DNA from: Ureibacillus chungkukjangi
GTDB taxonomy: Bacteria > Bacillota > Bacilli > Bacillales_A > Planococcaceae
Length of the DNA stretch: 64,000 nt
Assembly (NCBI RefSeq): GCF_003217295.1
Contig: NZ_QJTJ01000016.1
Span: 22,306 to 86,305, forward strand
Direction: 5' to 3'
Part shown: piece after piece, positions 53,619 to 61,893 of the stretch
Layout of the letters: each line of letters begins with the position of its first letter
How positions within the stretch are numbered: the stretch's first letter is position 1
Notes under the pieces: generated by a model
Databases searched by the model: none
The model's input: the letters and a program-made list of their open reading frames with translations, nothing else
What the model was told of the DNA's origin: nothing
Translations under genes and position numbers: made by a program

Positions 53619-54134
53619 ATGGAAAAAGCGACATTTGCAGGTGGTTGTTTTTGGTGTATGGTTAAACCTTTTGTAGAGTGGGATGGTATACATAAAGTAA
53701 CTTCTGGCTATATGGGTGGGGCTATAGAAAACCCTACTTATGAGCAAGTAAAAGAAGGAAATACTGGACATTTAGAAGTGGTGCAAATAGAATTTGATTC
53801 TTCTATTTTCCCTTATGAAAAATTACTAGAAATCTACTGGATGCAAATCGATCCTACTGATGACGGTGGACAATTCCACGATCGTGGTGAATCCTATAAA
53901 ACAGCTATTTTCTATCATACAGAGGAGCAGCAAAAGCTTGCTGAGTTCTCTAAGCAACAATTGGCAGATAGCGGTCGCTTTAAAAAGCCTATAGTAACTC
54001 AAATTATAGAGGCAGCTACTTTCTGGGAAGCAGAAGATTATCATCAGGACTACTATAAAAATGAAGAAAAACATTACAAGGAAGACCGCGCAATTTCTGG
54101 TCGTGACCAATTTATCGATAGTCATTGGAAATAA
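53619..54134 (+). CDS. msrA: Peptide-methionine (S)-S-oxide reductase MsrA
   Basis: Repairs oxidised methionine in proteins. The 171-aa enzyme has the active-site GGCFWC at the N-terminus (Cys10, Cys13), GYMGG, HLEVVQIEFD, and DRGESYKTAIFYH. GGAGGC is eight bases before the ATG. No msrB gene is next to it. Confidence 0.96.
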   Translation: MEKATFAGGCFWCMVKPFVEWDGIHKVTSGYMGGAIENPTYEQVKEGNTGHLEVVQIEFDSSIFPYEKLLEIYWMQIDPTDDGGQFHDRGESYKTAIFYHTEEQQKLAEFSKQQLADSGRFKKPIVTQIIEAATFWEAEDYHQDYYKNEEKHYKEDRAISGRDQFIDSHWK

Positions 54135-54175
54135 TAGAGAAATCAATCATTTCATGGGCAATAAGATGAAATAAC

Positions 54176-54217
54176 AAAAGGCGACAAACTCCAAGTTGGA
54201 ATTTGTCGCCTTTTATA
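54176..54217. terminator. Two-way terminator between msrA and recQ
   Basis: 13-bp perfect stem AAAAGGCGACAAA with TTTGTCGCCTTTT. Confidence 0.93.
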
Positions 54218-54251
54218 TTTTGTTGACTATATTCGCAAAAAAACTCGTATA

Positions 54252-56012
54252 TTAAAGTGTACTAAATTCATTAATGGCATCAAGGAAGATGGCGCCATAG
54301 CGTTCTAGCTTGTTTTGTCCCACTCCACTCACCTCTAGGAACATTTGTTCGTCAGTCGGTTTTTTCTCACACATATCCTTTAACGTCTTATCTGAAAAGA
54401 CAACAAATGGAGGTACTCCCTCTTTTTCAGCCAGTTCCTTACGAACAGCCCTCAAATGCTCGAACAAAGGATCATCCCGCTTGACTATTGTTTCTTCGGG
54501 CTTAGTCCGACGTAATACTTTCTTTTTCCCTAAAAGAACATCCTTTCCCTCATCCGAAATATAGATTGTTGGGAATTGACCTGGTTGAACTAATAATACC
54601 TTTTCCGAAATCAAAAATTCTATAAAGCTGGAAATCTCTTTTGCTGTCATCGATTTCAAAATGCCAAATGTTGATAAGTGTCTAAAGCCCTCTATTTTTT
54701 TATTGCGTGCGCCTGCAAGTACTTGGGCAGTAATCGTTTTACCAAATTTTTGACCCATTCGAAAAACACAGGATAATACCTTTTGAGTATCTTCCGTTAC
54801 ATCCATTTTTGGTCTTCCATCAATACAATTACTACATTGTCCGCACTCATTGTTTTGAGATTCACCGAAGTATTGTACTATGTAGGATTGCAAGCAATTC
54901 TCTGTATGGCAGTAATCGACCATACTTTGAAGCTTCTTAAGCTCTAACGGTATTCGAGAACGATCTTGAGCTTGATCTATAAGGAAACGCTGTGTTTGCT
55001 CATCCGACGAGCTATATAATAGTGTACACTCACTTGGTAATCCATCACGCCCCGCTCTTCCGGCTTCCTGATAATAGCTTTCCATATTACGAGGCATTTG
55101 ATAATGAATAACAAAACGTACGTTCGTCTTATTGATACCCATTCCAAATGCATTTGTGGCTACCATCACCTGAACTTCATCCTGCAGGAAACGATTTTGT
55201 TCCTGTGTTCTATCGGTTTCTCCCATTCCACCATGGTATTTGGCAACCCGCACACCATTTTTTGATAGAAGCTCATAAACTGCTTCTACTGATTTTCTTG
55301 TAGCAGCATAAATAATCCCCACTTCATTTGGATTATTTTTTACATATCTTTTGATGTATTGATCCCTGTTTTCACCTATCAAAACCTTAAATGACAGATT
55401 TTCGCGAGCAAAGCCTGTTATGAAACTATCATGTTCACTGATATGTAATAAAGAACAAATATCATCGCTAACAGTAGGTGTTGCTGTAGCAGTTAAAGCG
55501 ATGACAGTCGGTTTTTTATGCCATAGTGAAACGAGTGAGGAAATCGTGCGATAACTTGGTCTAAAATCATGTCCCCATTGGGAAATACAGTGGGCTTCAT
55601 CAATTGCAACTAAAGGGACATTTAGCTGTGAAAGTTCATTTCGGAACATTTCGTTTTCTAATCGTTCAGGCGCAATATATAAAAGCTTTACTAATCCATT
55701 TCTTACATCTTCCATTGTTTCGTTTATTTGACTATAAGTTAATGAGCTATTAATATAAGCCGCTTGTATCCCATTGGAATGAAGTAGATCCACCTGGTCC
55801 TTCATTAATGAGATTAAAGGTGAAATTACAACGGTTGTGCCTTCAACACACAATGCAGGCACCTGATAACAAAGAGACTTCCCTCCACCAGTTGGCATAA
55901 CGCAAAGTGTATCACGACCATTTAGCACATTCTCAATTACCTGTTGCTGCCCTATACGGAAACTATCATATCCAAAATATTGCTTTAAAACTTGCTGTGC
56001 TTTTTGTATCAT
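54252..56012 (-). CDS. recQ: ATP-dependent DNA helicase RecQ
   Basis: Superfamily 2 3'-5' DNA helicase (586 aa) for recombination and fork repair. Walker A PTGGGKSLCYQ, the DEAH box in AIDEAHCISQWGHDFR, and QEAGRAGRDG are intact; a zinc-binding cysteine set (CHTENCLQ ... CGQCSNC) and RQC winged helix follow, then a C-terminal HRDC domain (about 510-586). Full length for the long RecQ type. AGAGAGG lies six bases before the ATG. Confidence 0.96.
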   Translation of the reverse strand: MIQKAQQVLKQYFGYDSFRIGQQQVIENVLNGRDTLCVMPTGGGKSLCYQVPALCVEGTTVVISPLISLMKDQVDLLHSNGIQAAYINSSLTYSQINETMEDVRNGLVKLLYIAPERLENEMFRNELSQLNVPLVAIDEAHCISQWGHDFRPSYRTISSLVSLWHKKPTVIALTATATPTVSDDICSLLHISEHDSFITGFARENLSFKVLIGENRDQYIKRYVKNNPNEVGIIYAATRKSVEAVYELLSKNGVRVAKYHGGMGETDRTQEQNRFLQDEVQVMVATNAFGMGINKTNVRFVIHYQMPRNMESYYQEAGRAGRDGLPSECTLLYSSSDEQTQRFLIDQAQDRSRIPLELKKLQSMVDYCHTENCLQSYIVQYFGESQNNECGQCSNCIDGRPKMDVTEDTQKVLSCVFRMGQKFGKTITAQVLAGARNKKIEGFRHLSTFGILKSMTAKEISSFIEFLISEKVLLVQPGQFPTIYISDEGKDVLLGKKKVLRRTKPEETIVKRDDPLFEHLRAVRKELAEKEGVPPFVVFSDKTLKDMCEKKPTDEQMFLEVSGVGQNKLERYGAIFLDAINEFSTL

Positions 56013-56225
56013 AGATTACCTCTCTATTTCAGTGGTTCTCTTATTATACTAGAAATCCAGTAAAAGAAAAAATCGTGAATTTAACATTAATCTTAAAACT
56101 GCCAGGAAACTTAAGTAATACCAGTGATTTCTAGCTTTTGTAAGCATCCCATGCTATAATAGAAACATTGTGTACAAAAGAGATTTTTGAAGCAATTTAG
56201 CTGAATATAAAAAGGAGGAGCTTAC

Positions 56226-57830
56226 ATGATTCAAGTTAGCAATGTAGGTCTTCGCTATGGCGATCGTAAACTATTTGAAGACGTAAATATTAAATTCACA
56301 CCGGGGAACTGTTATGGTCTTATCGGTGCGAATGGTGCAGGAAAATCTACTTTCCTTAAAATTCTATCTGGAGATATCGAGCCTCAAGAAGGTAATGTTT
56401 CAATGGGGAAAGACGAACGTTTATCCGTTTTAAAACAAAACCACTTTGAGTACGATGAGTATAATGTTCTTGATACTGTTGTTATGGGGAACAAGCGTCT
56501 TTGGGAAGTAAAAGCTGAAAAAGATGCGATTTATATGAAAGAAGAGTTCTCTGACGAAGACGGCATGCGTGCTGCAGAATTAGAGGGTGAATTCGCAGAC
56601 TTAAATGGTTGGGAAGCTGAATCAGAGGCTGCAACATTACTTAACGGTCTAGGTATTGGCGATGAGCTTCACTATGTACAAATGGCTGACCTAGAAGGTT
56701 CAGATAAAGTCAAAGTATTATTAGCTCAAGCTTTATTCGGTAAACCAGATGTTCTATTACTGGATGAGCCTACCAATCACTTAGATTTAAAAGCGATTAA
56801 ATGGCTGGAAGAGTTTTTAATTAACTTTGAAAATACAGTTATTGTTGTATCCCATGACCGTCACTTCTTAAACAAGGTTTGTACGCATATTGCCGATTTA
56901 GACTTCTCCAAAATCCAGATTTATGTTGGTAACTATGATTTCTGGTATGAGTCAAGCCAATTAGCACTTAAAATGGCTCAAGATCAAAACAAGAAAAAAG
57001 AAGAGAAAATTAAAGAGCTACAAGCATTCGTTGCACGTTTCTCTGCAAATGCTTCTAAATCAAGTCAAGCGACTTCGCGTAAAAAAATGCTGGATAAAAT
57101 TGAACTAGATGATATCAAGCCTTCTAGCCGTAAGTATCCATTCATTAACTTCCAAATTGGCCGCGATATTGGAAATGACGTATTAACAGTAGATGGCTTA
57201 TCAGCTACTCAGGAAGGCGAAGTATTATTTAAAGATGCTCGCTTTATGATGAACAAGGAAGATAAAATTATTTTACTTGGTAATCCAATCGCTAAAACAG
57301 CGTTGTTGGACATTTTAGCAGAACAACGCCAGGCTGATAGCGGTACATTTAAATGGGGTGTGACAACATCTCAAAGCTATTTTGAAAATGATCACGATAA
57401 ATACTTCACAGGCTCTGAAAAATCATTAGTTGAATGGCTTCGTCAATATTCACCTGAGGATGAAACAGAAAGCTTCTTACGTGGCTTCTTGGGTCGTATG
57501 TTATTCTCTGGTGAAGAAGTGAAAAAATCCCCTTCTGTTCTTTCAGGAGGAGAAAAAGTTCGATGTATGCTATCTAAAATGATGCTTTCGAACTCAAACG
57601 TATTATTACTTGATGAGCCTACTAACCACTTAGACCTTGAGTCAATTCAAGCTCTAAACGAAGGTTTAACTCGCTTTAAGGGTGCGATGATTTTCACATC
57701 TCATGACCACCAATTTATCCAAACAATTGCAAACCGTGTGATTGAAATTCAGGAAGACGGTTCAATTCTAGATAAACAATTAACTTATGATGAATTCTTA
57801 GAGTGGAAAGAAGCTCAGGGAATTAAATAA
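56226..57830 (+). CDS. ykpA: ABC-F family ATPase (YkpA/YbiT type)
   Basis: Cytosolic protein of 534 aa with two ABC domains and no membrane part, of the ribosome-linked ABC-F class. The first domain has GANGAGKST and LLLDEPTNHLDL, with a degenerate signature (LEGSDKVKVLLAQAL); the second has LSGGEKVRCMLS and DEPTNHLDL, but its Walker A reads GNPIAKTALLD rather than GxxGxGKT. An interdomain linker (about 240-300) is charged. Degenerate signatures are known in the YbiT branch; whether the second Walker A change is also general I cannot say. AAAGGAGGAG precedes the ATG. Confidence 0.93.
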   Translation: MIQVSNVGLRYGDRKLFEDVNIKFTPGNCYGLIGANGAGKSTFLKILSGDIEPQEGNVSMGKDERLSVLKQNHFEYDEYNVLDTVVMGNKRLWEVKAEKDAIYMKEEFSDEDGMRAAELEGEFADLNGWEAESEAATLLNGLGIGDELHYVQMADLEGSDKVKVLLAQALFGKPDVLLLDEPTNHLDLKAIKWLEEFLINFENTVIVVSHDRHFLNKVCTHIADLDFSKIQIYVGNYDFWYESSQLALKMAQDQNKKKEEKIKELQAFVARFSANASKSSQATSRKKMLDKIELDDIKPSSRKYPFINFQIGRDIGNDVLTVDGLSATQEGEVLFKDARFMMNKEDKIILLGNPIAKTALLDILAEQRQADSGTFKWGVTTSQSYFENDHDKYFTGSEKSLVEWLRQYSPEDETESFLRGFLGRMLFSGEEVKKSPSVLSGGEKVRCMLSKMMLSNSNVLLLDEPTNHLDLESIQALNEGLTRFKGAMIFTSHDHQFIQTIANRVIEIQEDGSILDKQLTYDEFLEWKEAQGIK

Positions 57831-58132
57831 TTCGTTCTTTTATATGAAGCATTGATATTACTTGTGTGTTATACAAACTATATATTTACAACTCACCGTT
57901 ATCACCCATTCTTCCCCAACTAATTTGGGGAGACTTTGGGGAAGTCCTTATAATATTTTATAAGAGCACGGGCAGGTACAATAAAACCAGGTAGCGTAAT
58001 GCTATCTGGTTTTTTATTTTTTGAATTGTAACATTTGATCGGGAGGATAATGAAAAATAAACACTACATTCAAATGGCTTTAATTATTTCAAATTTAATA
58101 ATGTATTTTAAATGTAGTAGAGAAATCGCATC
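57831..58132. other. Non-coding region after ykpA
   Basis: No gene seen. It holds a small inverted repeat (TTCCCCAA with TTGGGGA) near 57910 and a strong terminator at 57983-58015. Confidence 0.55.
57983..58015 (+). terminator. Terminator about 150 bases behind ykpA
   Basis: Perfect stem AAAACCAGGTAGC with GCTATCTGGTTTT (one wobble) then TT; probably ends ykpA transcripts, though unusually far from the stop. Confidence 0.82.
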
Positions 58133-58477
58133 CTATTCGATTAAACCTAATAATTGTTTTATTTCATTCTCACAATGATTTTTAAGCGCAATATTATTAT
58201 ATTTCACATTAAAATCACGTCTTTGTTCGGTAACGGTGTATATCGTGAAGCCATCTTCGGATTTACCTGGATGTACCTTTGCGCCGATTCTGCCTAATTC
58301 ACCTTTAATGTTTATTAATTCCGTATGTAAATCTTATATTTTTCCATCGATCCACATCTCAAAAGCTCTTTGCATTTTCAACTTTTTTAAATGCTTGCTA
58401 TCACGTTCAAGTGTTCGTATAGTTAGATCAAGTATAATCTGTCTATGGGCCAAATCACTAGCAGCCTGAGTAATCAA
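58133..58477 (-). pseudogene. Broken second gene of the SOS-controlled WYL operon
   Basis: The minus-strand frame starts with TTG at 58477, overlapping the stop of the WYL-like gene, and codes ITQAASDLAHRQIILDLTI through MWIDGKI. A TAA stop stands at 58334-58336 (codon 48). After it the same frame continues for 66 sense codons (LINIKGELGRIGAKV, FTIYTVTEQRRDF, CENEIKQLLGLIE) to a TAG at 58133. Uniform frame on both sides of a single stop points to one recent nonsense mutation. Family unknown to me; in relatives such genes accompany SOS polymerase loci (recollection, not verified). Confidence 0.8.
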
Positions 58478-58695
58478 ATAACTTCACGCTCTTTTATTAT
58501 TACAGGCACGAGTGCAAGAACACTGTCGATTAGAAAGGTGCGTTTTCCCTGCCTAGTAAAACAAAATGCAGAAAATGATCCGTCTAAAACTTTAACAATC
58601 TTAATCCGCCTTTTACTAATTTCACCCGATTTTGAGACGTACATAATATCCACCAGTTGATTACGTTGCAAAGCTTTTAACACCCGACTCTTCAT
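58474..58695 (-). CDS. Small WYL-like protein under SOS control
   Basis: A 73-residue protein resembling the core of a WYL domain: VDIMYVSKSGEISKRRIKIV, then SAFCFTRQGKRTFLIDSVLAL. WYL domains sense nucleic-acid or nucleotide ligands in larger regulators; this one has no helix-turn-helix of its own. Its promoter holds two LexA-type boxes, so DNA damage should induce it. GGAGGG precedes the ATG. It overlaps the next, broken, gene by TTGA. No UvrX-type polymerase or YolD gene is present, though I would expect one near such genes. Confidence 0.78.
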   Translation of the reverse strand: MKSRVLKALQRNQLVDIMYVSKSGEISKRRIKIVKVLDGSFSAFCFTRQGKRTFLIDSVLALVPVIIKEREVI

Positions 58696-58713
58696 ATTTA
58701 ACCCTCCAACAAT

Positions 58714-58727
58714 CGAACTAACGTTCT
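58714..58727 (-). promoter_or_regulatory. LexA/DinR SOS box 2
   Basis: Reads AGAACGTTAGTTCG on the minus strand, fitting the Bacillus consensus core GAAC-N4-GTTC. It lies between the -10 region and the WYL-like start. Confidence 0.85.
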
Positions 58728-58738
58728 CATTCTATTCA

Positions 58739-58767
58739 ATTATAGAACCAATGTTCTCGTATTACAA
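58739..58767 (-). promoter_or_regulatory. SOS-controlled promoter of the WYL-like operon
   Basis: On the minus strand TTGTAA, 17 bases, and a perfect TATAAT at 58744-58739. SOS box 1 fills the spacer, so LexA would block polymerase. Confidence 0.8.
58744..58757 (-). promoter_or_regulatory. LexA/DinR SOS box 1
   Basis: Reads AGAACATTGGTTCT on the minus strand, with GAAC-N4-GTTC core, inside the promoter spacer and 30 bases from box 2 (centre to centre). Confidence 0.85.
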
Positions 58768-58774
58768 TATGAAG

Positions 58775-58802
58775 AAGCCAGGTAATTATTACCTGGCTTT
58801 TT
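58775..58802 (+). terminator. Orphan terminator-like hairpin
   Basis: Perfect 11-bp stem AAGCCAGGTAA with TTACCTGGCTT and a plus-side T run. No plus-strand gene lies before it; it may be the relic of a lost gene. Confidence 0.6.
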
Positions 58803-58936
58803 GACTTGTTCAACTTAAAGATGTTTTCCTATAACCCAAAATTTAGGTGCTCACGTTTGTTAATCTATTACATGAACTAAACGATTAACAGAGTATTAAT
58901 ATATCAGTGCAATTTAATTCCGATACTTCTGTAGAA

Positions 58937-60286
58937 TTATTTTATTTTATATCCAATGTAAAGGATGATAAACCAAATAGGTGCTACATATAGCGCGATA
59001 CACATGTCCGGTATAAATGCCATCAAGACAATGACAAATGCCAAAAAGGTTAAAGCTATATATGTAGTAATTGGATGTAGAGGTAATTTAAATTTTAGCT
59101 TTTCAACTTCCTCTTTTGTTTTGGTTTTTCTAAATTTCAATTGTGTAATTAAAATGATTGTCCAGCAGGTAATGACCGCAACCGTTGCAACAGCAGAAAT
59201 ATACAAAAACACTTTTTCAGGAACGATATAATTCAGGAATACTGCCACTAATAAAAAGAATGATGAAAACACAATTCCACGTCTTGGACTACCATTTTTG
59301 TGTAGTTTTCCGAAATACTTAGGACCGTTATTTTGAAGGGATAAATTGTACAGCATTCTTCCCGAACTGAACAAACCACTATTGAAAGCTGATAAGGCTG
59401 CTGTGATAACTACAAAGTTAATGATATGTGCAGCGCCAGGTATTCCAACATTCTCAAAGATTAATACAAATGGGCTACCATTAGTCCCAATATCATTCCA
59501 AGGGTATAAAATCATCATGATGCCTAGTGCACCAATATAAAAAATTAATATCCGAAAGACCACATTATTGATCGCTGATGGAATTGATTTTTGAGGGTTT
59601 TTTGCCTCACCAGCCGTAATTCCGACCAATTCTATTCCTCCAAATGAAAACATAACAAGCACCAATGACAATAAAATACCCTCTGTTCCATTTGGCATGA
59701 ATCCACCATGAATCCACAAATTTTCAAATCCGATTGGCTGACCACTATTCCCAAACCCAAGGAAGATGATTCCTAACCCTAGCAAAATCATACCAATAAT
59801 GGCTACTATTTTAATCATCGCAAACCAAAATTCAAACTCTCCAAATGCTTTGACATTTGCTAGATTAATGAATGTAATGAGAATCAAAACAACAAGCGCT
59901 GTCAGCCATTGTGGAATTTCTGGGTACCAATAATTCACATAGACTCCAGTAACTGTTATTTCCGCCATTCCAACAACAATCCACATAAACCAATACGTCC
60001 ATCCAGTTAAATATCCTGCAAAAGGACCTAAATATCGATTGGCATATGTACTAAATGAACCCGACACCGGTTCTTCTACTGCCATTTCACCTAACGCCCT
60101 CATAATAGTGAAAATAACCAGTCCCCCAACTAAATAAGAAAATAAAATAGAGGGGCCAGCCATTTGAATGGTCGCACTGGAACCATAAAACAATCCTACT
60201 CCAATTGAACCACCCAGTGCTATAAACTGAATATGCCTATTATCTAAACCTCGTTGCAGTTTTTCGCTTTTATCCACCTTGTTCAA
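58937..60286 (-). CDS. Amino acid permease (APC superfamily, YvbW-like), T-box controlled
   Basis: Amino-acid transporter of 449 aa with 12 helices. The AAT-family opening RGLDNRHIQFIALGGSIGVG, the SGSFSTYANRYLGPFAGYLTGW block and a helix with FGGIELVGITAGEA are clear. Start is TTG, eight bases after GAGGAGG. A T-box leader lies upstream, so uncharged tRNA of its amino acid should switch it on. B. subtilis YvbW, a permease with a leucine T-box, is the nearest parallel I recall; leucine is therefore plausible but not shown. Confidence 0.88.
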   Translation of the reverse strand: MNKVDKSEKLQRGLDNRHIQFIALGGSIGVGLFYGSSATIQMAGPSILFSYLVGGLVIFTIMRALGEMAVEEPVSGSFSTYANRYLGPFAGYLTGWTYWFMWIVVGMAEITVTGVYVNYWYPEIPQWLTALVVLILITFINLANVKAFGEFEFWFAMIKIVAIIGMILLGLGIIFLGFGNSGQPIGFENLWIHGGFMPNGTEGILLSLVLVMFSFGGIELVGITAGEAKNPQKSIPSAINNVVFRILIFYIGALGIMMILYPWNDIGTNGSPFVLIFENVGIPGAAHIINFVVITAALSAFNSGLFSSGRMLYNLSLQNNGPKYFGKLHKNGSPRRGIVFSSFFLLVAVFLNYIVPEKVFLYISAVATVAVITCWTIILITQLKFRKTKTKEEVEKLKFKLPLHPITTYIALTFLAFVIVLMAFIPDMCIALYVAPIWFIILYIGYKIK

Positions 60287-60340
60287 TCAATTTACCTCCT
60301 CATAATCTATTTCAAATATTGCAAGTGTAATAAGAAAAAA

Positions 60341-60600
60341 ATAAAAAAAACGCCCTTTTGGATTAACCAAAAGGACGATTCAACTCGTGTTACCACCTTA
60401 AATTCATAAGCAACTTTCATTACCTATCTTAGTAAGTACAGCCATAAGACGATACTTTAGCACATGATGACGGGTGCTTTGCCGGTGTAGCCTACTAAGA
60501 AATCCAATTCAGTACACAGCTCCAAGATGAATTCGCAATCCGTCAACACGCACCTCTCATCAACCGGTAACTTTCTGTAGTGTTTATGTGATTGCTACTA
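60341..60600 (-). ncRNA. T-box riboswitch leader
   Basis: On the minus strand the conserved T-box word AAGGTGGTAACACG occupies about 60386-60400, followed by a terminator stem GTCCTTTTGG with CCAAAAGGGC and eight T. Upstream are Stem I features: GGTTGATGAGAGG and GAGCTGTGTACTGAA, and the AGTAGGCTACACCGG end of the specifier loop. The triplet right before AGTAGG is CTT (Leu), with TTC (Phe) and, after CTGAA, TTG (Leu) as other readings. It controls the permease downstream. Confidence 0.9.
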
Positions 60601-61130
60601 TTTCTTTTCATAGCCTTTATTCTTATATTCCGAGATGCTTTACAACTCTTCAATCTGCAAATATTGATTGTTAATAATTTTACCTTTTATTATTTATTTG
60701 TCAATACAGAATATGACTTTTCTATTTTGGATTCTTACCTAGCCACAGTTACCCCCACATTTAGTGATATACATATTTACTTCTATGTATTTCCAGTCTA
60801 TAATTTTACATTCAGATGTTTCTCCGCAATTTATTTCTTTCCAATTATGTTGCATTCTCACCTTATTCGTTCAACCCAAGCACTATGATTTCCCCCGCGA
60901 GTAGGATTTCGTCAGCCAGAGCGTTACGGTAAATTCATACAAAGTGGTTCTATAAATAACTATTTTACTATGTGTAATATTACAATAAACGTTCTCACAA
61001 AAAAATATTGAAACATATAATCCTCTTTCTAACCAACTATACAAAACAATTTTAGTCTACTCTCTAAACTATTAAAACAGTAAAAAACCCATTTTATTAT
61101 TTAAACTATTACGCTAAAGATTATTCAAGA
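60601..61130. other. Non-coding stretch upstream of the T-box leader
   Basis: No supportable gene. A 98-codon plus-strand frame at 60592-60888 is composed mostly of Phe/Leu/Ile codons from AT-rich DNA and lacks a ribosome site. The permease promoter should lie here. A short GC-richer patch at about 60890-60935 is unexplained. Confidence 0.5.
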
Positions 61131-61212
61131 TAATAGCCCTTAAATGAAAAATGAGCGCATTTCTTTTTCAAGAATTGGCCCCTTTTGTGGAATATCGTTT
61201 TTTCAACTAAAG
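61131..61212. repeat. Dispersed 3'-end repeat, copy A
   Basis: Plus-strand reading has GCCCTT, ATGAAAAATGAGCGCA, CTTTTTCAAGAATTG and GGAATATCGTTTTTTCAACT. It covers the last codons of the DinB pseudogene and the bases behind it. Related words recur at 61829-61865, 63083-63139 and 63552-63615. Confidence 0.65.
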
Positions 61213-61711
61213 ACCACTTTAATTAATGAATGAATAGAGTTAAACTTTCTTCCGATAAAATTAGCAAGTACGGGATTGAGCTCTAATTCTCTTGACCAAA
61301 TAGAGAGTTGACCAATGTGATGTATTTCGTGTGCAATTATATGATGTAATATTTCCACAACAGTATATTTATCTTAATCCCCAGGCACACATACAACTAT
61401 CTCTTTTAATTCATCTAATTTATTTTTTAGAAATTCTGCTATTTCATTTCGGAGTCTATCAGAAAGAGATTTCAACTTTTCAGGCGTATCATATTCAGCA
61501 AATTCAACTACGATGTCTTCTTTGCCTTGAATACCACGAAGCCAACTATATACAACATCAATAACGTGAAATAAGTATATAAAATACTCCCTACTCCACC
61601 AGTTCGATCTTTTATCAATTCCTCATTTGATAGTTGGTAACACCATTCAAACCATTCGTCTCTTACCTGCCAATTATATTTAAAAAAATTTAACAATATG
61701 AACACGAACAC
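61203..61711 (-). pseudogene. DinB-family protein pseudogene
   Basis: Reading the minus strand, KYNWQVRDEWFEWCYQLSNE, LIKDRTGGVGSILYT is followed after a one-base frameshift (near 61580) by FHVIDVVYSWLRGIQGK, DIVVEFAEYDTPEKLKSLSD, then a TAA stop after CVPGD (near 61380), then EILHHIIAHEIHHIGQLSIW and NPVLANFIGRKF to a TGA at 61203. The His positions of the DinB metal-binding fold (FHVIDV, HHIIAHEIHHIGQ) are visible. Two breaks make it a pseudogene of a DinB/YfiT-type protein. Function of the intact relative would be a metal-dependent transferase, unproven. Confidence 0.82.
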
Positions 61712-61828
61712 TCCATTATAATTGTTTATAACTATTAGTGATACAATGTGTCTTATTAAAATATTTATATCAAAATAAAGAAGACCCTCTCGTTTGAGAT
61801 GGATACCTCTTAATCATTATCCAACTAA

Positions 61829-61865
61829 AGCGCCCGATTGTTGAATATCATTTTTTAAGTTAAAG
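61829..61865. repeat. Dispersed 3'-end repeat, partial copy D
   Basis: Contains GCGCCC, then TTGTTGAATATCATTTTTT and a TTAAAG end, matching the distal half of copy A. It lies 28 bases behind the serine hydrolase stop on the minus strand. Confidence 0.55.
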
Positions 61866-61893
61866 CAACTAACTGTTACTTCAATAATGCTTT

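Noticed and set aside
57900..57960. Hairpin-rich patch considered as an RNA gene or attachment site
   Set aside because: Only a short inverted repeat is visible; no tRNA, tmRNA or known RNA motif could be matched.
58236..58660. Two plus-strand frames
   Set aside because: They lie antisense to the WYL-like gene and its broken partner, whose minus-strand reading has promoter, SOS boxes and ribosome site.
60592..60888. 98-codon plus-strand frame
   Set aside because: Phe/Ile/Leu-rich composition expected of AT-rich DNA, no ribosome site, overlaps the T-box leader region, no family resemblance.
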